From positions 62,001 through 126,000 of the forward strand of contig CAJTQI010000001.1 of assembly GCA_910578645.1 (NCBI GenBank): DNA of 64,000 nucleotides. Direction: 5' to 3'. Source of the DNA: an uncultured Lachnospiraceae bacterium. Its GTDB lineage: Bacteria; Bacillota; Clostridia; Lachnospirales; Lachnospiraceae. The position numbers and the translations under genes were made by a program. Below, one piece after another: positions 34,722-44,520 of the stretch (position 1 is its first letter; each line of letters starts with the position of its first letter). Below the pieces are notes generated by a model. That model did not search any database. It was given only the letters and a program-made list of their open reading frames with translations, and was not told the DNA's origin.

Positions 34722-36143
34722 ATGACAACACAAGAGATTGTATCCAAACTCTGGAATCTCTGCAATGTTCTTCGGGATGACGGTATTACTTATCACCAGT
34801 ATGTGACAGAGCTGACATACATTTTATTCCTAAAAATGGCAAAAGAAACGGGCGTGGAGAATCAAATACCGGAAGCATATCGTTGGGATGAACTGACAGC
34901 CAAAAGCGGTATTGAATTGAAAAAATTTTATAAGGAACTGTTAAACCATCTGGGGGAGAATTGTACAGGCCGTGTGCGTGAAATCTACCAGGGTGCATCT
35001 ACGAACATTGATGAGCCAAAGAATCTTGAAAAAATTATCACTTCGATTGACGAATTGGATTGGTTTTCAGCTCGTGAAGAAGGACTTGGGAACTTGTATG
35101 AAGGGCTTTTAGAGAAAAATGCCAATGAGAAAAAATCTGGGGCAGGACAATATTTCACACCTCGTGTGTTGATTGATGTCATGACCCGTCTGGTAAAGCC
35201 GCAACCGAGGGAACGCTGTAATGACCCTGCATGCGGTACATTTGGTTTTATGATTGCGGCGCATCAGTATGTATCGGCACAGACCGATAATTTTTTTGAC
35301 CTTGATGTGGATACCGCGGCCTTTGAGCGTACAGAGGCTTTTACAGGCATGGAACTGGTGCATGATACGCATCGTCTTGCGTTGATGAATGCCATGCTGC
35401 ATGATATAGAGGGGGAAATTAAGCTAGGTGATACGTTGTCCAATCTCGGCAAAGGAATGAAAGGTTATGATGTGGTTCTCACCAATCCTCCTTTTGGGAC
35501 AAAAAAAGGAGGAGAGCGGGCCACACGTGATGACTTCACCTTTCCCACCAGCAACAAACAGTTGAACTTTCTGCAGCATATTTACCGAAGCCTGAGAGCG
35601 GACGGGAAAGCCCGTGCCGCCGTAGTTTTGCCTGACAATGTTCTTTTTGCGGACGGTGACGGAGAGAAAATCCGCATTGACTTGATGGATAAGTGTAATC
35701 TGCACACTGTTCTGCGTCTGCCGACTGGTATTTTTTACGCCCAGGGGGTAAAGACTAATGTGTTATTCTTTACCCGTGGAAAAGTAGATAAAGGCAACAC
35801 GCAGGAAGTTTGGTTCTATGATTTGCGTACCAATATGCCTTCATTTGGTAAGACAAACCCACTGAAAATGGAGCACTTTGCGGACTTTGAAGTGGCATAT
35901 GAAGCGGCTGACCGCCATGCCGTACAGGATGAACGGTGGAGCTTATTCACCCGTGACCAGATTGCCGAGAAAGGTAACAGTCTTGATTTAGGGCTGATAA
36001 GGGATGATTCTATTGTTGACTATGATGATTTACCTGACCCCATTGAAAGCGGCGAGGAAGCCATAGCGCAGCTAGAAGAAGCGGTTGACCTCTTGCAGAG
36101 CGTAGTAAATGAGCTGAAAGCATTGCAAAGCTTGGAGGTGTGA
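34722..36143 (+). CDS. hsdM: Type I restriction-modification methyltransferase subunit M
   Basis: A 473-residue N6-adenine methyltransferase subunit. An N-terminal helical HsdM domain (1-120) is followed by the SAM-binding motif DPACGTFGF (Asp168 onward) and the catalytic NPPF at 255-258 (VVLTNPPFGTKKGG). GGAGG lies before the start. It forms the modification enzyme with HsdS and adds HsdR for restriction. The gene ends one base before the hsdS ATG. No truncation or motif loss is seen. Confidence 0.97.
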   Translation: MTTQEIVSKLWNLCNVLRDDGITYHQYVTELTYILFLKMAKETGVENQIPEAYRWDELTAKSGIELKKFYKELLNHLGENCTGRVREIYQGASTNIDEPKNLEKIITSIDELDWFSAREEGLGNLYEGLLEKNANEKKSGAGQYFTPRVLIDVMTRLVKPQPRERCNDPACGTFGFMIAAHQYVSAQTDNFFDLDVDTAAFERTEAFTGMELVHDTHRLALMNAMLHDIEGEIKLGDTLSNLGKGMKGYDVVLTNPPFGTKKGGERATRDDFTFPTSNKQLNFLQHIYRSLRADGKARAAVVLPDNVLFADGDGEKIRIDLMDKCNLHTVLRLPTGIFYAQGVKTNVLFFTRGKVDKGNTQEVWFYDLRTNMPSFGKTNPLKMEHFADFEVAYEAADRHAVQDERWSLFTRDQIAEKGNSLDLGLIRDDSIVDYDDLPDPIESGEEAIAQLEEAVDLLQSVVNELKALQSLEV

Positions 36144-36144
36144 T

Positions 36145-37518
36145 ATGGCAAGAGGGAAAAAGGCGGAAACGGAGTTAACGCCGGAGGAGAAGTTGGAGCA
36201 GGCGCTTGTGCCTGTGGAGGAACAGCCGTATGCAGTTCCGGAGAATTGGTGTTGGACAACTTTAGATGTTGTTGCCCAATGGGGGTCAGGAGGAACCCCT
36301 TCTCGCAAAACTTCAGAATATTATAATGGAAATATTCCATGGATAAAAACAGGAGAATTAAATGATAACTATATTTATGATACGGAAGAGAAAATAACAG
36401 ACAAAGCTGTATTACATTCTAGTGCCAAATTGTTTCCAAAGAACACGGTTGTAGTAGCGATGTATGGAGCAACAATTGGTAAAGTCGGAATTATGGGAGT
36501 TAGAGCAACAACAAATCAGGCTTGTGCATGTGGTGTTTGTTATAAAATTCTTGATTATAGGTATCTGTTTTATTATGTGCATTCGCAAAGGGAGACTTTT
36601 ATAAGAAAAGCTAAAGGTGGAGCACAACCTAATATTTCACAAGATATTATAAAAAATCATTTTATTCCTATACCCCCACTTGCCGAACAAAAGCGTATCG
36701 TAGACCGCATTGAACGCCTCTTTATCAAGTTAGATGAGGCCAGAGAAAAGGCGCAGGCTGTTGTGGATGGTTTTGAACTTCGGAAATCTGCTATTTTGCA
36801 TAAGGCGTTTACCGGGGAGTTGACGGAGCGGTGGAGGAAAGAACATGGGAGTAAGTTAGATAGTTGGGAAAGAGTAGAATTAGCTGATATATGTAAGATA
36901 AATCCTAAGAAAATAGATACAACAGGTTTATCTGATAATTTAGAAGTCTCTTTTTTCCCAATGCCGGCGTTATCCGAAATTTATGGAGAAATTACGAATC
37001 CACAGACTAGACCGTTAAAGGAAGTACGTACTGGATTTACAAACTTTTCAGAAGGTGATGTGGTCTTTGCAAAGATTACACCATGTATGGAAAATGGAAA
37101 GTCAGCAGTTATTGGAAAGTTAGTGAATAACATTGGATTTGGAACAACAGAGTTTTATGTATTTAGATGTGGTCCAAAACTATATAATCGTTATCTATAT
37201 CATTTGATTCGCGACAAGCATTTCCGGGATGAGGCAAAAGCTGTTATGGCTGGTGCGGTTGGACAGCAAAGAGTTCCGAAGAGCTTTCTTGAAGTATACT
37301 CGTTGTACCTTCCTCCGGTTTCTGAACAGAAGGAAATTGTTCAAATGCTTGATGAAATGTTTGTGAAGGAGATGAAGGTAAGTGAAATATCCGAATCTAT
37401 CCTGACCCAAATCGACACCATGAAAAAGGCAATTCTCTCCCGTGCCTTCCGCGGTGAATTGGGAACAAATGAGCCTGCGGAGGAAAGCGCGGTGGAACTA
37501 TTAAAAACGGTATTGTGA
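36145..37518 (+). CDS. hsdS: Type I restriction-modification specificity subunit S
   Basis: A 457-residue DNA-recognition subunit with two target-recognition domains (about 30-185, with GSGGTPSRKTSEYYNGNIPWI; and about 235-400, with FSEGDVVFAKITP), each followed by a conserved helical spacer (PPLAEQKRIVDRIERLFIKL and PPVSEQKEIVQMLDEMFV). GGAGGTG precedes the ATG. The two domains recognise the two halves of a split target; the target cannot be predicted here. Its TRD regions are more AT-rich than the rest of the gene, as often seen when these domains are exchanged. No second hsdS or recombinase gene is nearby, so no phase-variable shuffling is evident. Confidence 0.94.
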   Translation: MARGKKAETELTPEEKLEQALVPVEEQPYAVPENWCWTTLDVVAQWGSGGTPSRKTSEYYNGNIPWIKTGELNDNYIYDTEEKITDKAVLHSSAKLFPKNTVVVAMYGATIGKVGIMGVRATTNQACACGVCYKILDYRYLFYYVHSQRETFIRKAKGGAQPNISQDIIKNHFIPIPPLAEQKRIVDRIERLFIKLDEAREKAQAVVDGFELRKSAILHKAFTGELTERWRKEHGSKLDSWERVELADICKINPKKIDTTGLSDNLEVSFFPMPALSEIYGEITNPQTRPLKEVRTGFTNFSEGDVVFAKITPCMENGKSAVIGKLVNNIGFGTTEFYVFRCGPKLYNRYLYHLIRDKHFRDEAKAVMAGAVGQQRVPKSFLEVYSLYLPPVSEQKEIVQMLDEMFVKEMKVSEISESILTQIDTMKKAILSRAFRGELGTNEPAEESAVELLKTVL

Positions 37519-37566
37519 GAAAAATAGAAATCCACAAGAACACATATAAAAAGAGGAGAACCCTAT

Positions 37567-38185
37567 ATGGATACACCGCTAAAATTATCAGATAAGCAGT
37601 TATTGCCAGAGAAGGCCAAGACAGAAATCCAGGATAGATTTGCAGTAATTGACACCGAGACAAACTGGGATGATGAGGTCATGTCGGTTGGCGTAGTAGT
37701 TGCCGATACTAAGACGAAGAAGAAAAATTGATTCGGTATATTACATAATTGACCCGGAATATAGAGTGGGCGGGATGTATACAAATGAATTAAGGCTTGA
37801 TGAAGAAGGGGTTCATGTTTCAGACAGAGAGGAGACTTTAAGACAAATCAAGCAATGGCTGGATACTTATCATGTGCGGAAACTTTTTGCATATAATGCG
37901 TCCTTTGACAAGAGGCATCTGCCGGAGTATATGGACTATGAATGGTATGATATTATGCGCCTAGCGGCATACCGCCAATATAATAGCGCCATACCGGACT
38001 GTGTGGACTGCTACAAGACAGGAAAAATGAAACGGGGGTACGGCGTTGAGAATATACTGAAAATGTTAAGCGGGGACAATCGGTATCGTGAGACGCATAA
38101 TGCCGTTTTAGATGCGGAGGACGAATTGCAGATTATGCAGTTGCTTGGATATGGAATAAAGGAATATGAGATTGCCTTTGTATAG
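37567..38185 (+). pseudogene. DnaQ-like 3'-5' exonuclease gene with a frameshift
   Basis: The first frame starts at 37567 (GAGGAG upstream) and includes FAVIDTETNWDD, the Exo I motif with Asp29 and Glu31. It stops at 37731 after KTKKKN. The remainder is open in the next frame: KIDSVYYIIDPEYRVGG, AYNASFDKRHL (Exo II) and HNAVLDAEDEL (Exo III). Removing one A from the five-A run near 37726 restores a 205-residue DEDDh exonuclease. All catalytic motifs survive, so the break is recent, a sequencing error, or a slippage site. It lies right behind the type I RM genes and may belong to the same accessory block. Confidence 0.75.
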
Positions 38186-38273
38186 CGGCACAGATAAGTC
38201 TTGATGACAGACATAAATCTGAAGTTGTGACAGGGAGTATTCACATAAACGAAAGGATTGAGGGACGATATCT

Positions 38274-38993
38274 ATGGGAAAAGTCATAAAAAATGCCGTA
38301 GTAACCTTTTTGATTCTGATATTGGGGACTTCCACGGCTCTTTTGGTGTATATACACTTTTTCACATCGAAGGACAGTGATTTAACCGGGGTGTGGACAG
38401 CGGATATAGACGTGACGGAGCAGGCCGCAGTGACAGCCCTTGACTGGCTGCAAGACATAGAAGCCGTATCTGTCTCTATGAAGGATATGGAATCTTATAT
38501 GCAAAATTTGACCATACAAGTCAATTTGGATATGGAGCAGACGGCCCGTTTGGAGGGGACCTTCCGCAGCGGTATTTTACCAGACAGCTATGATGCCTGC
38601 AATCAGGCGGCCTACGAGGCATTTGCCAGTGGATTTAGGGAGCTTTTGGGGGAGAGGCTGCGCATGACGGGCTATGAGGGAGGCACGGAGCAGGAGGATG
38701 TGGAGGCTCTCGTGGTTGATGCTTTCGGGATGTCCACCGTGTCCTATTTGATGTCTTATGGGCCGAAGCTGCTTCCTTCCCTGGAAGAGTTACAGGCACA
38801 GTATGACGGCAGCGGTACTTATGAAGTGGTGGAAGATATGTTGGTTAGGCAGTTTGATGATGGAGAGCCTTATGAAGCCAAGACGGAATACTATATTCGG
38901 AAGGATACAAGCCTCGTCCTGTCAGCGGAAGCGGATTCTGCTGCCTCTGGTTCTTTTTACAGTCATTACCCTATTGTGTTTACTTTAAAATAA
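38274..38993 (+). CDS. Uncharacterised membrane-anchored protein
   Basis: A 239-residue protein with one N-terminal transmembrane helix (about 8-30) and an acidic soluble domain, probably outside the cell. No known family was recognised. The segment from about 60 to 135 looks helical, with many Glu and Gln; the C-terminal part (YEAKTEYYIRKDTSLVLSAE) looks like beta strands. GAGGGACG precedes the ATG. It lies just before a penicillin-binding-type carboxypeptidase, so a role at the cell envelope is possible but only by position. Confidence 0.75.
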   Translation: MGKVIKNAVVTFLILILGTSTALLVYIHFFTSKDSDLTGVWTADIDVTEQAAVTALDWLQDIEAVSVSMKDMESYMQNLTIQVNLDMEQTARLEGTFRSGILPDSYDACNQAAYEAFASGFRELLGERLRMTGYEGGTEQEDVEALVVDAFGMSTVSYLMSYGPKLLPSLEELQAQYDGSGTYEVVEDMLVRQFDDGEPYEAKTEYYIRKDTSLVLSAEADSAASGSFYSHYPIVFTLK

Positions 38994-39009
38994 CCCCAAA
39001 TTCGTTCAA

Positions 39010-39117
39010 CAAACTGAACAAGTCAGTTTGAATTTGTTCCGAAGCGTTGCAAATTCTATTGTCCGCAGGGCAGAATATGAAATTCTGTTCGTGTCCTCAG
39101 CGTAAAACGTTTCGGAA
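39010..39117. repeat. Two adjacent hairpin elements before the carboxypeptidase gene
   Basis: CAAACTG at 39010-39016 is exactly inverted at 39024-39030. A larger palindrome follows: TTCCGAAGCGTT near 39036 and AACGTTTCGGAA near 39107-39117 differ at one position. It resembles in size and design the element at 7653-7740, but the sequence is different. It may be a terminator for the upstream gene or a REP-like repeat. Confidence 0.5.
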
Positions 39118-39164
39118 TGGAGAGGAAAATGAAAATTTTCAGTTGTGAAGAAATGAGGAAAACA

Positions 39165-40616
39165 ATGAAAAAAATTTTACATAAAATATGTTCTCTTATC
39201 TTGTCGGTGTTTCTGGTATGTTCTATTGTGCCGATGGGTGTATCCGCAAGTTTCGGGCTATACGGAAGTTGTCAGGTGCAGGCGGACGGCGGCGGTACGA
39301 GCACCGTTAAAACCTTGGATTACAGCTATGCCAACAATACCTACTTGTCTCTGAGAGATATGGCCATGGTTATGAAGGATACGGACAAATCTTTTTCTTT
39401 GGAAATCACGAATCATTCTATCGCGCTAACCCCGGGGAGTGACTATGCCCCGGTGGGAACCGAAAATACTCCCTGGGAAAGTGAGGAGAATCCGGATATT
39501 TCCCTACGGCGGAATGAGTTTGAGGTGAGCGGACAGAAGGTGTCTTACTATACCATTATTGTGCGGCTGCCTTCCGACGACTATGATTGTTTTATGATGA
39601 CCGCAGACTTGGCCATGTTACTGGATGTGAACGTCACAGATGCGGGGGCAGGCTCCTTGCAAATTAATACGCAGGAACCTTTTCGTATATCGCCTTCTGC
39701 CTTGGAACAAGCCGGATACTTCTACGGAGTCAACAGCGCGTTGGTGGGGGATGCTGCCACCGGGGAGATTTATTATCGGTATCAGGCGGATATGCCCTAT
39801 CCGATAGCCAGTACTTCCAAGCTTATGACTTGTCTTTTGACCATGGACGCCATAGCGGCAGGGCAGATTACCCTTGAGGAGACTGTCACTGTCTCTTCTG
39901 CAGTTGAAATGTTAGCTTCATCGAGTGACGGAGTAGTTCCTCTGGAAGCAGGACAGGAGATTTCCGTGCAGGAACTTTTGCTTGGACTCCTGCTACCCTC
40001 CAGTAATGAATGCGCGCTGTGTCTGGCTGAATCCATCGCCGGGTCGGAGGAAGCATTTGTCCGGATGATGAATCAGAAAGCACAGGAACTGGGGTTGTCT
40101 CAGGCAGTCTTTTATAACAGCCATGGTTTGCCTTCGTATACGAAAGAGCCCATTTCTTCCAAGAGACAAAACCGCATGAGCGCCGAGGATATGTTTCGGC
40201 TGGCCGCTTACCTTTTGAAAGTCTATCCCCAGGTTACGGAGATTACCTCACTAAAGGACGCCACCTTAGAATCGTTTGACTTTGAAGTAAAGAACAGTAA
40301 CCCGCTTTTGCACAACTTATCCGGCGTTACGGGTTTAAAGACCGGAACGACCAATAAAGCCGGCGCTTGCCTTGTCACGTCTTTGGCGGTAGACGATGGG
40401 ACGATGGAGCATGATTTGATAGTCGTTGTCCTTGGTACCGAGGATTCTATGGAGAGAGGACGGGTATCGGGATTGTTGGCCAGATACGCCAGACAGTCAT
40501 TTTATGAGGGAGTGGAAGATGCGGCGTCCGGGGAGCCGGGCCAGGCAGCCATGGGTCTGCCCACCCACGCCGAGGCGGCGGTGGACAGTATTATCAGGAG
40601 TGCAACAAAACGTTAA
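39165..40616 (+). CDS. D-alanyl-D-alanine carboxypeptidase (S11 family)
   Basis: An exported low-molecular-weight penicillin-binding protein that trims the terminal D-Ala from peptidoglycan side chains. From the ATG at 39165 it has a classic signal peptide (MKKILHKICSLILSVFLVCS, cleavage near GVSA), an N-terminal domain of about 150 residues of unknown fold, then the S11 catalytic motifs: SxxK in ASTSKLM, SxN in PSSNECAL and KTG in GLKTGTTNKAG. Earlier in-frame ATGs at 39117, 39129 and 39153 are possible, but the signal peptide favours 39165. No C-terminal membrane anchor is seen. Confidence 0.9.
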   Translation: MKKILHKICSLILSVFLVCSIVPMGVSASFGLYGSCQVQADGGGTSTVKTLDYSYANNTYLSLRDMAMVMKDTDKSFSLEITNHSIALTPGSDYAPVGTENTPWESEENPDISLRRNEFEVSGQKVSYYTIIVRLPSDDYDCFMMTADLAMLLDVNVTDAGAGSLQINTQEPFRISPSALEQAGYFYGVNSALVGDAATGEIYYRYQADMPYPIASTSKLMTCLLTMDAIAAGQITLEETVTVSSAVEMLASSSDGVVPLEAGQEISVQELLLGLLLPSSNECALCLAESIAGSEEAFVRMMNQKAQELGLSQAVFYNSHGLPSYTKEPISSKRQNRMSAEDMFRLAAYLLKVYPQVTEITSLKDATLESFDFEVKNSNPLLHNLSGVTGLKTGTTNKAGACLVTSLAVDDGTMEHDLIVVVLGTEDSMERGRVSGLLARYARQSFYEGVEDAASGEPGQAAMGLPTHAEAAVDSIIRSATKR

Positions 40617-40679
40617 TCCGGATGGGGGAAAACAGGCATACTTTTAGGAACGATTAAGAAGCGGAATGGGGGGTCTCTT

Positions 40680-41255
40680 ATGCAGTATACATGGAACGAT
40701 ATCGAGCGTCACATTGCCGTCTGCACCAGTTGTCCACTCAGCCGGAGCAGGCATTGTCCTGTCATGGGGCGTGGAAACTATCACGCCGATATTATGTTCA
40801 TAGCGGAAGCGCCCGGCGCGCAGGAAGACCAACAAGGCATTCCTTTTGTAGGAAGCTCGGGGGAGATATTGGACAGTCTTTTGCAGGATTGCGGGCTGAC
40901 AAGGGAAGAAATATACATTACCAATATTCTGAAGTGTCATCCGCCAGGCAACCGGGAGCCGAAGGAAGAGGAGAAAGAAGCATGTTTTCCCTATCTGAAA
41001 TATGAGACGTTTCTTCTAAAGCCCAAAATTATAGTCTGTCTTGGACGTGTGGCTGCCTAGCGTATTATTTCACCGGGGTTTAAGATTACCAGACAGCATG
41101 GCACATGGACATGCCGCAAAAATTGTGCGCTGACTGCCACATACCACCCTTCGGCAATCCTGAGGGACTCTTCCAAATATGACATCGCGAAGAAAGATTT
41201 TTGCGAAATTGTGAAAAAAAGAGATGCAGACAAGGAAGCAGGACAAAAGGATTAG
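40680..41255 (+). pseudogene. Family 4 uracil-DNA glycosylase gene with in-frame amber stop
   Basis: The first 126 residues match the iron-sulfur type uracil-DNA glycosylases (CTSCPLSRSR, FIAEAPGAQEDQQGIPFVG, ITNILKCHPPGNREP, KIIVCLGRVAA). A TAG at 41058-41060 interrupts the frame, which then continues without shift through RIISPGFKITRQHGTW and ATYHPSAILRD (the catalytic His region) to a TAG at 41253-41255. The position of the stop fits a single CAG-to-TAG change. The truncated product would lack the essential C-terminal part. A clean hairpin terminator overlaps the true end, supporting 40680-41255 as the original gene. Confidence 0.85.
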
Positions 41256-41273
41256 GGCGTTCATGCCCTAATC
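41250..41273 (+). terminator. Hairpin terminator of the glycosylase gene
   Basis: GATTAGGGC at 41250-41258 pairs exactly with GCCCTAATC at 41265-41273 around a six-base loop. There is no clear T-run after it. Confidence 0.6.
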
Positions 41274-41405
41274 ATAAAAGGAAATTAGTTTAGTCATGTT
41301 TTCATAAAAAATTTGTTTCTCTTCTACCTTTGTTATTGTATAATATCAATAATACAAACGAAGTAGGACGATGGCCTGCCAAGTGTAAAACAGGAGATAA
41401 AATAT

Positions 41406-42119
41406 ATGGGAAATAAGAAATGGAAAGAATTTCAGAAGCAGACAGAAGCATGTTATTTGAATATGACGCAGGTGCAAATAGATTCGTCATGTTGGCATAG
41501 GGCGTTTGATACGTTGAAAGGACTTATCAACGAAGAAAGAGAGATGCAGCCGGAATATGGGGCGGAGCTTTACATGTTGGATGAGAGCACCGAGTTTCGG
41601 TATGATGTACAGGGGTGGTTGGAAGATTATCTGGACGAAATGGATATGCAGGAGGAGCATGAGAAGCTTCTGGAAATCTGTGATGAACTGTTAGATATGT
41701 TCCGGTGGGAGGAGTGGTCTCCATCGGATATCAAGTTCAGAAAGGTTTCTGCTTTAGGCTGTCTGGGAAGAAATGAAGCGGCTTCGGAGTTTTGCAGGCA
41801 GTGGCTGCTTGAAGAACCGGACAGTGTCTGGGCGGTTACAGCGAGCATCTATACGGCTATTGCAGTCCGGGATATGGAGTTGGCGGAGGGGCTTATCGGG
41901 CAATATATTCAGGAAGAAACTTCCTGTACGGAAGAAAACGATATCTTGTTCTCGGTAGCATCCGTATATTACCAGATAGCAGGCGACCAGGAGAAAAAGC
42001 AGCAGATTGACCAAAAATTAGAGGACTATGATAAACTGGTGGGTGAATATCTGGGGGATGGTATTGAGGAGGAAGACGGTGAAGATATATGGGGAGAAGG
42101 CAGCATCCTCTCCTTTTAG
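41406..42119 (+). CDS. Uncharacterised TPR-like acidic protein
   Basis: A 237-residue soluble protein made almost wholly of helices, rich in Glu and Trp, with helix-pair spacing suggestive of degenerate tetratricopeptide repeats (about 65-200, e.g. HEKLLEICDELLDMF and NEAASEFCRQWLLEEPDS). A TATAAT at 41339-41344 inside an inverted repeat (TTGTAT and ATACAA ends) lies upstream and may be its promoter and operator. No enzymatic motif was seen. It is 46 bases before the GH3 gene, perhaps in one transcript. Function unknown; a protein-interaction role is the most one can say. Confidence 0.75.
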   Translation: MGNKKWKEFQKQTEACYLNMTQVQIDSSCWHRAFDTLKGLINEEREMQPEYGAELYMLDESTEFRYDVQGWLEDYLDEMDMQEEHEKLLEICDELLDMFRWEEWSPSDIKFRKVSALGCLGRNEAASEFCRQWLLEEPDSVWAVTASIYTAIAVRDMELAEGLIGQYIQEETSCTEENDILFSVASVYYQIAGDQEKKQQIDQKLEDYDKLVGEYLGDGIEEEDGEDIWGEGSILSF

Positions 42120-42164
42120 ATAGTTCCGGTATAAAAGAAGGTATTACAGACAAGCAGAAAGGGT

Positions 42165-44384
42165 ATGGTTGGAAAGATGACGAATCAGGAATTACGCAGT
42201 TTATTGGATGAAATGACTCTGGAAGAGAAAGTGAATCAGATGCAGCAGTTAATCGGCGCTTTTCTCACGGACGAGGGTGTGGTAACGGGGCCTATGCAGG
42301 AGATGGGGCTTACGGAGGAGAGGGCAGTCCTTGCAGGCTCTGTGTTAGGCTCTTATGGGGCGGAGAAGTTAAAGAAGATGCAGAGGGAGTTTATAGAGAA
42401 ACATCCCCACAGAATCCCGCTTTTGTTTATGCTGGATGTTATCAATGGTTTCCGGACAGTGTTCCCCATACCTTTGGGACAGGGGGCAAGTTTTGAACCG
42501 GAACTGTCTGAAAGATGCGCGGCGGTGGCGGCGAAGGAGGCGGCCGTCAGCGGTGTCCATGTGACTTTTGCGCCGATGGTTGACTTGGTGCGTGACGCCC
42601 GTTGGGGCCGTGTGATGGAGTCCACGGGGGAAGACCCTTATCTGAACTGCCTGTTTTCGGCGGCCATGGTGAAGGGATTCCAGGGAGAAGATATCAAAGA
42701 GCCTTACCGTGTGGCGGCCTGTGTGAAACACTTCGGCGGGTACGGAGCGGCCACGGCGGGAAGAGATTACAATACGGTGGAATTGTCGGAACATACGCTG
42801 CGGGAGTTCTATCTGCCCTCCTATAAGGCGGGCATTGATGCCGGGGCAGCCATGGTGATGACGGCTTTTAATACGCTAGGCGGAGTGCCTTGCAGCGGGA
42901 ATAAATGGCTGATGCGAGATGTGCTGCGCGGGGAGATGGAGTTTGACGGTGTGCTGATTTCCGACTGGGCAGCCATTGAGGAGATGATTTACCACGGTTA
43001 CTGCGCCGACAGGAGGGAAGCGGCAGTCCGGGCAGCCGAGGCAGGCGTGGACATTGACATGATGACGGGAATTTACTCGGAACATCTGTGCAGCCTGGTA
43101 CGGGAAGGAAAAATCCCACAGAAACTTGTAGATGAGGCGGCAGCGCGTATTTTGGAGCTGAAGAATAAATTGGGGCTTTTTGAGAATCCTTACAAGGATG
43201 CGGATGAGAAAGCCGAGAAAGAGATTATCCTGTGCGAAGAGCACAAGGAGCTGGCAAGGGAAGCGGCAAGAAAATCCTTTGTCCTGTTAAAGAACGAGGA
43301 TATCCTTCCCCTGGAGAAGGGAAGCAAGATAGCATACATAGGACCATATGCGAATAACCGTCATATGATAGGCTCTTGGTCGATTATCGGTGAGAGTAAG
43401 GATGTGACGACTTTGCAGGAGGCAGTCAAAGAGTATGACGGAAACGCGCAGACGGTGTTCTGTGCAGGCAGTCCGGTACTTGGGGATAATATCAAGTTGG
43501 AAGGATTCGTGGGCAACGAAGTGGAGGAAGCACCGGTCAGGGATTGTGGGCAGATGCTCGAGGAGGCTGTGTGTGCGGCGAAGGCTGCGGACATCGTGGT
43601 CATGGCTCTTGGGGAGCACTACTTACAGTCCGGTGAGGCGACGAGCCATGCCAATATTCAGGTTCCTGAAGTCCAGATGGAATTGTTCAGGAGAGTATGC
43701 GAAGTAAACGAGAGGGTTGTTGTGGTTCTTTTCTCCGGCAGGCCTTTGGATATCAGGGAGATTTCCGGGAAAGCCAAGGCGGTTTTGCAGGTATGGATGC
43801 CTGGAACGGAGGGAGCACGGGCTATCGTGGATGTGCTTTACGGGGCGTATAATCCCAGCGGGAAGCTGCCCATGAGTTTTCCTTATTGTGTAGGGCAGGT
43901 TCCGGTACATTACAATGAATATTCCACCGGACGTCCGTGTGTGCCGGGTAAGGATAAAGACCGGTTCCGTTCCAAATATCTTGATATTCCCAATGCGCCG
44001 CTCTATCCTTTCGGGTACGGACTTAGTTATACCAGATTTTCGGTTTCCAAGATTGCCCTGGATAAAGAGTGCATGACCCGGGATGAAAGTATCCGTGCAG
44101 AGGTGAAAGTAAAGAATATAGGCGAAAGGAAGGGAACGGAGACTATTCAGTTCTACATTCGTGACGTGGCTGCCAGCGTGGTACGTCCGGTGAAGGAACT
44201 AAAAGGATTCTGCAAGATAACCCTGGAGCCTGGAGAAGAGCAGACGGTAAGCTTTACAATCGACGACAGTAAACTGCAGTTTCTTACGGAAAGTGGAAGA
44301 TGGGAGAGCGAAGCGGGTAAGTTTGAAGTGTTTGCCGGGACGGACAGCAGCACCGTAAACTGTGCGGAGTTCAAGTTAAATTAG
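42165..44384 (+). CDS. bglX: Glycoside hydrolase family 3 beta-glucosidase
   Basis: A 739-residue GH3 enzyme without a signal peptide, so intracellular. It has the N-terminal TIM-like barrel (FAPMVDLVRDARWGRVMEST, KHFGGYGA), nucleophile Asp267 in GVLISDWAAIEEM, the alpha/beta sandwich domain from about 365 and the C-terminal fibronectin-like domain (VKNIGERKGTETIQFYIRD). The domain order matches BglX. It should release glucose or a related sugar from beta-linked oligosaccharides or plant glycosides; the exact substrate cannot be read. The ribosome site is weak for both the ATG at 42165 and that at 42177. A strong terminator follows. Confidence 0.92.
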   Translation: MVGKMTNQELRSLLDEMTLEEKVNQMQQLIGAFLTDEGVVTGPMQEMGLTEERAVLAGSVLGSYGAEKLKKMQREFIEKHPHRIPLLFMLDVINGFRTVFPIPLGQGASFEPELSERCAAVAAKEAAVSGVHVTFAPMVDLVRDARWGRVMESTGEDPYLNCLFSAAMVKGFQGEDIKEPYRVAACVKHFGGYGAATAGRDYNTVELSEHTLREFYLPSYKAGIDAGAAMVMTAFNTLGGVPCSGNKWLMRDVLRGEMEFDGVLISDWAAIEEMIYHGYCADRREAAVRAAEAGVDIDMMTGIYSEHLCSLVREGKIPQKLVDEAAARILELKNKLGLFENPYKDADEKAEKEIILCEEHKELAREAARKSFVLLKNEDILPLEKGSKIAYIGPYANNRHMIGSWSIIGESKDVTTLQEAVKEYDGNAQTVFCAGSPVLGDNIKLEGFVGNEVEEAPVRDCGQMLEEAVCAAKAADIVVMALGEHYLQSGEATSHANIQVPEVQMELFRRVCEVNERVVVVLFSGRPLDIREISGKAKAVLQVWMPGTEGARAIVDVLYGAYNPSGKLPMSFPYCVGQVPVHYNEYSTGRPCVPGKDKDRFRSKYLDIPNAPLYPFGYGLSYTRFSVSKIALDKECMTRDESIRAEVKVKNIGERKGTETIQFYIRDVAASVVRPVKELKGFCKITLEPGEEQTVSFTIDDSKLQFLTESGRWESEAGKFEVFAGTDSSTVNCAEFKLN

Positions 44385-44424
44385 TCACAATGCTGCCTGA
44401 ATTAGAATCAGAATGAAATGTAAC

Positions 44425-44466
44425 AAAGGATTGCTATAAAACGATGAGTTTTATGGCAATCCTTTT
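44425..44466 (+). terminator. Strong terminator after the GH3 gene
   Basis: The 18-base arms, AAAGGATTGC plus TATAAAAC on the left and their near-exact inverse ending GCAATCCTTT on the right, match at 17 of 18 positions and are followed by a T-rich stretch. Confidence 0.85.
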
Positions 44467-44490
44467 GATGCTCTTTTTTGCCGATATATA

Positions 44491-44520
44491 TTTCCAAAAA
44501 CAGGGAAATTACTGTATAAT
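44491..44520 (+). promoter_or_regulatory. Candidate promoter of the hybrid kinase gene
   Basis: TTTCCA at 44491-44496 and TATAAT at 44515-44520 are 18 bases apart. The start codon is 65 bases downstream. Confidence 0.5.
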
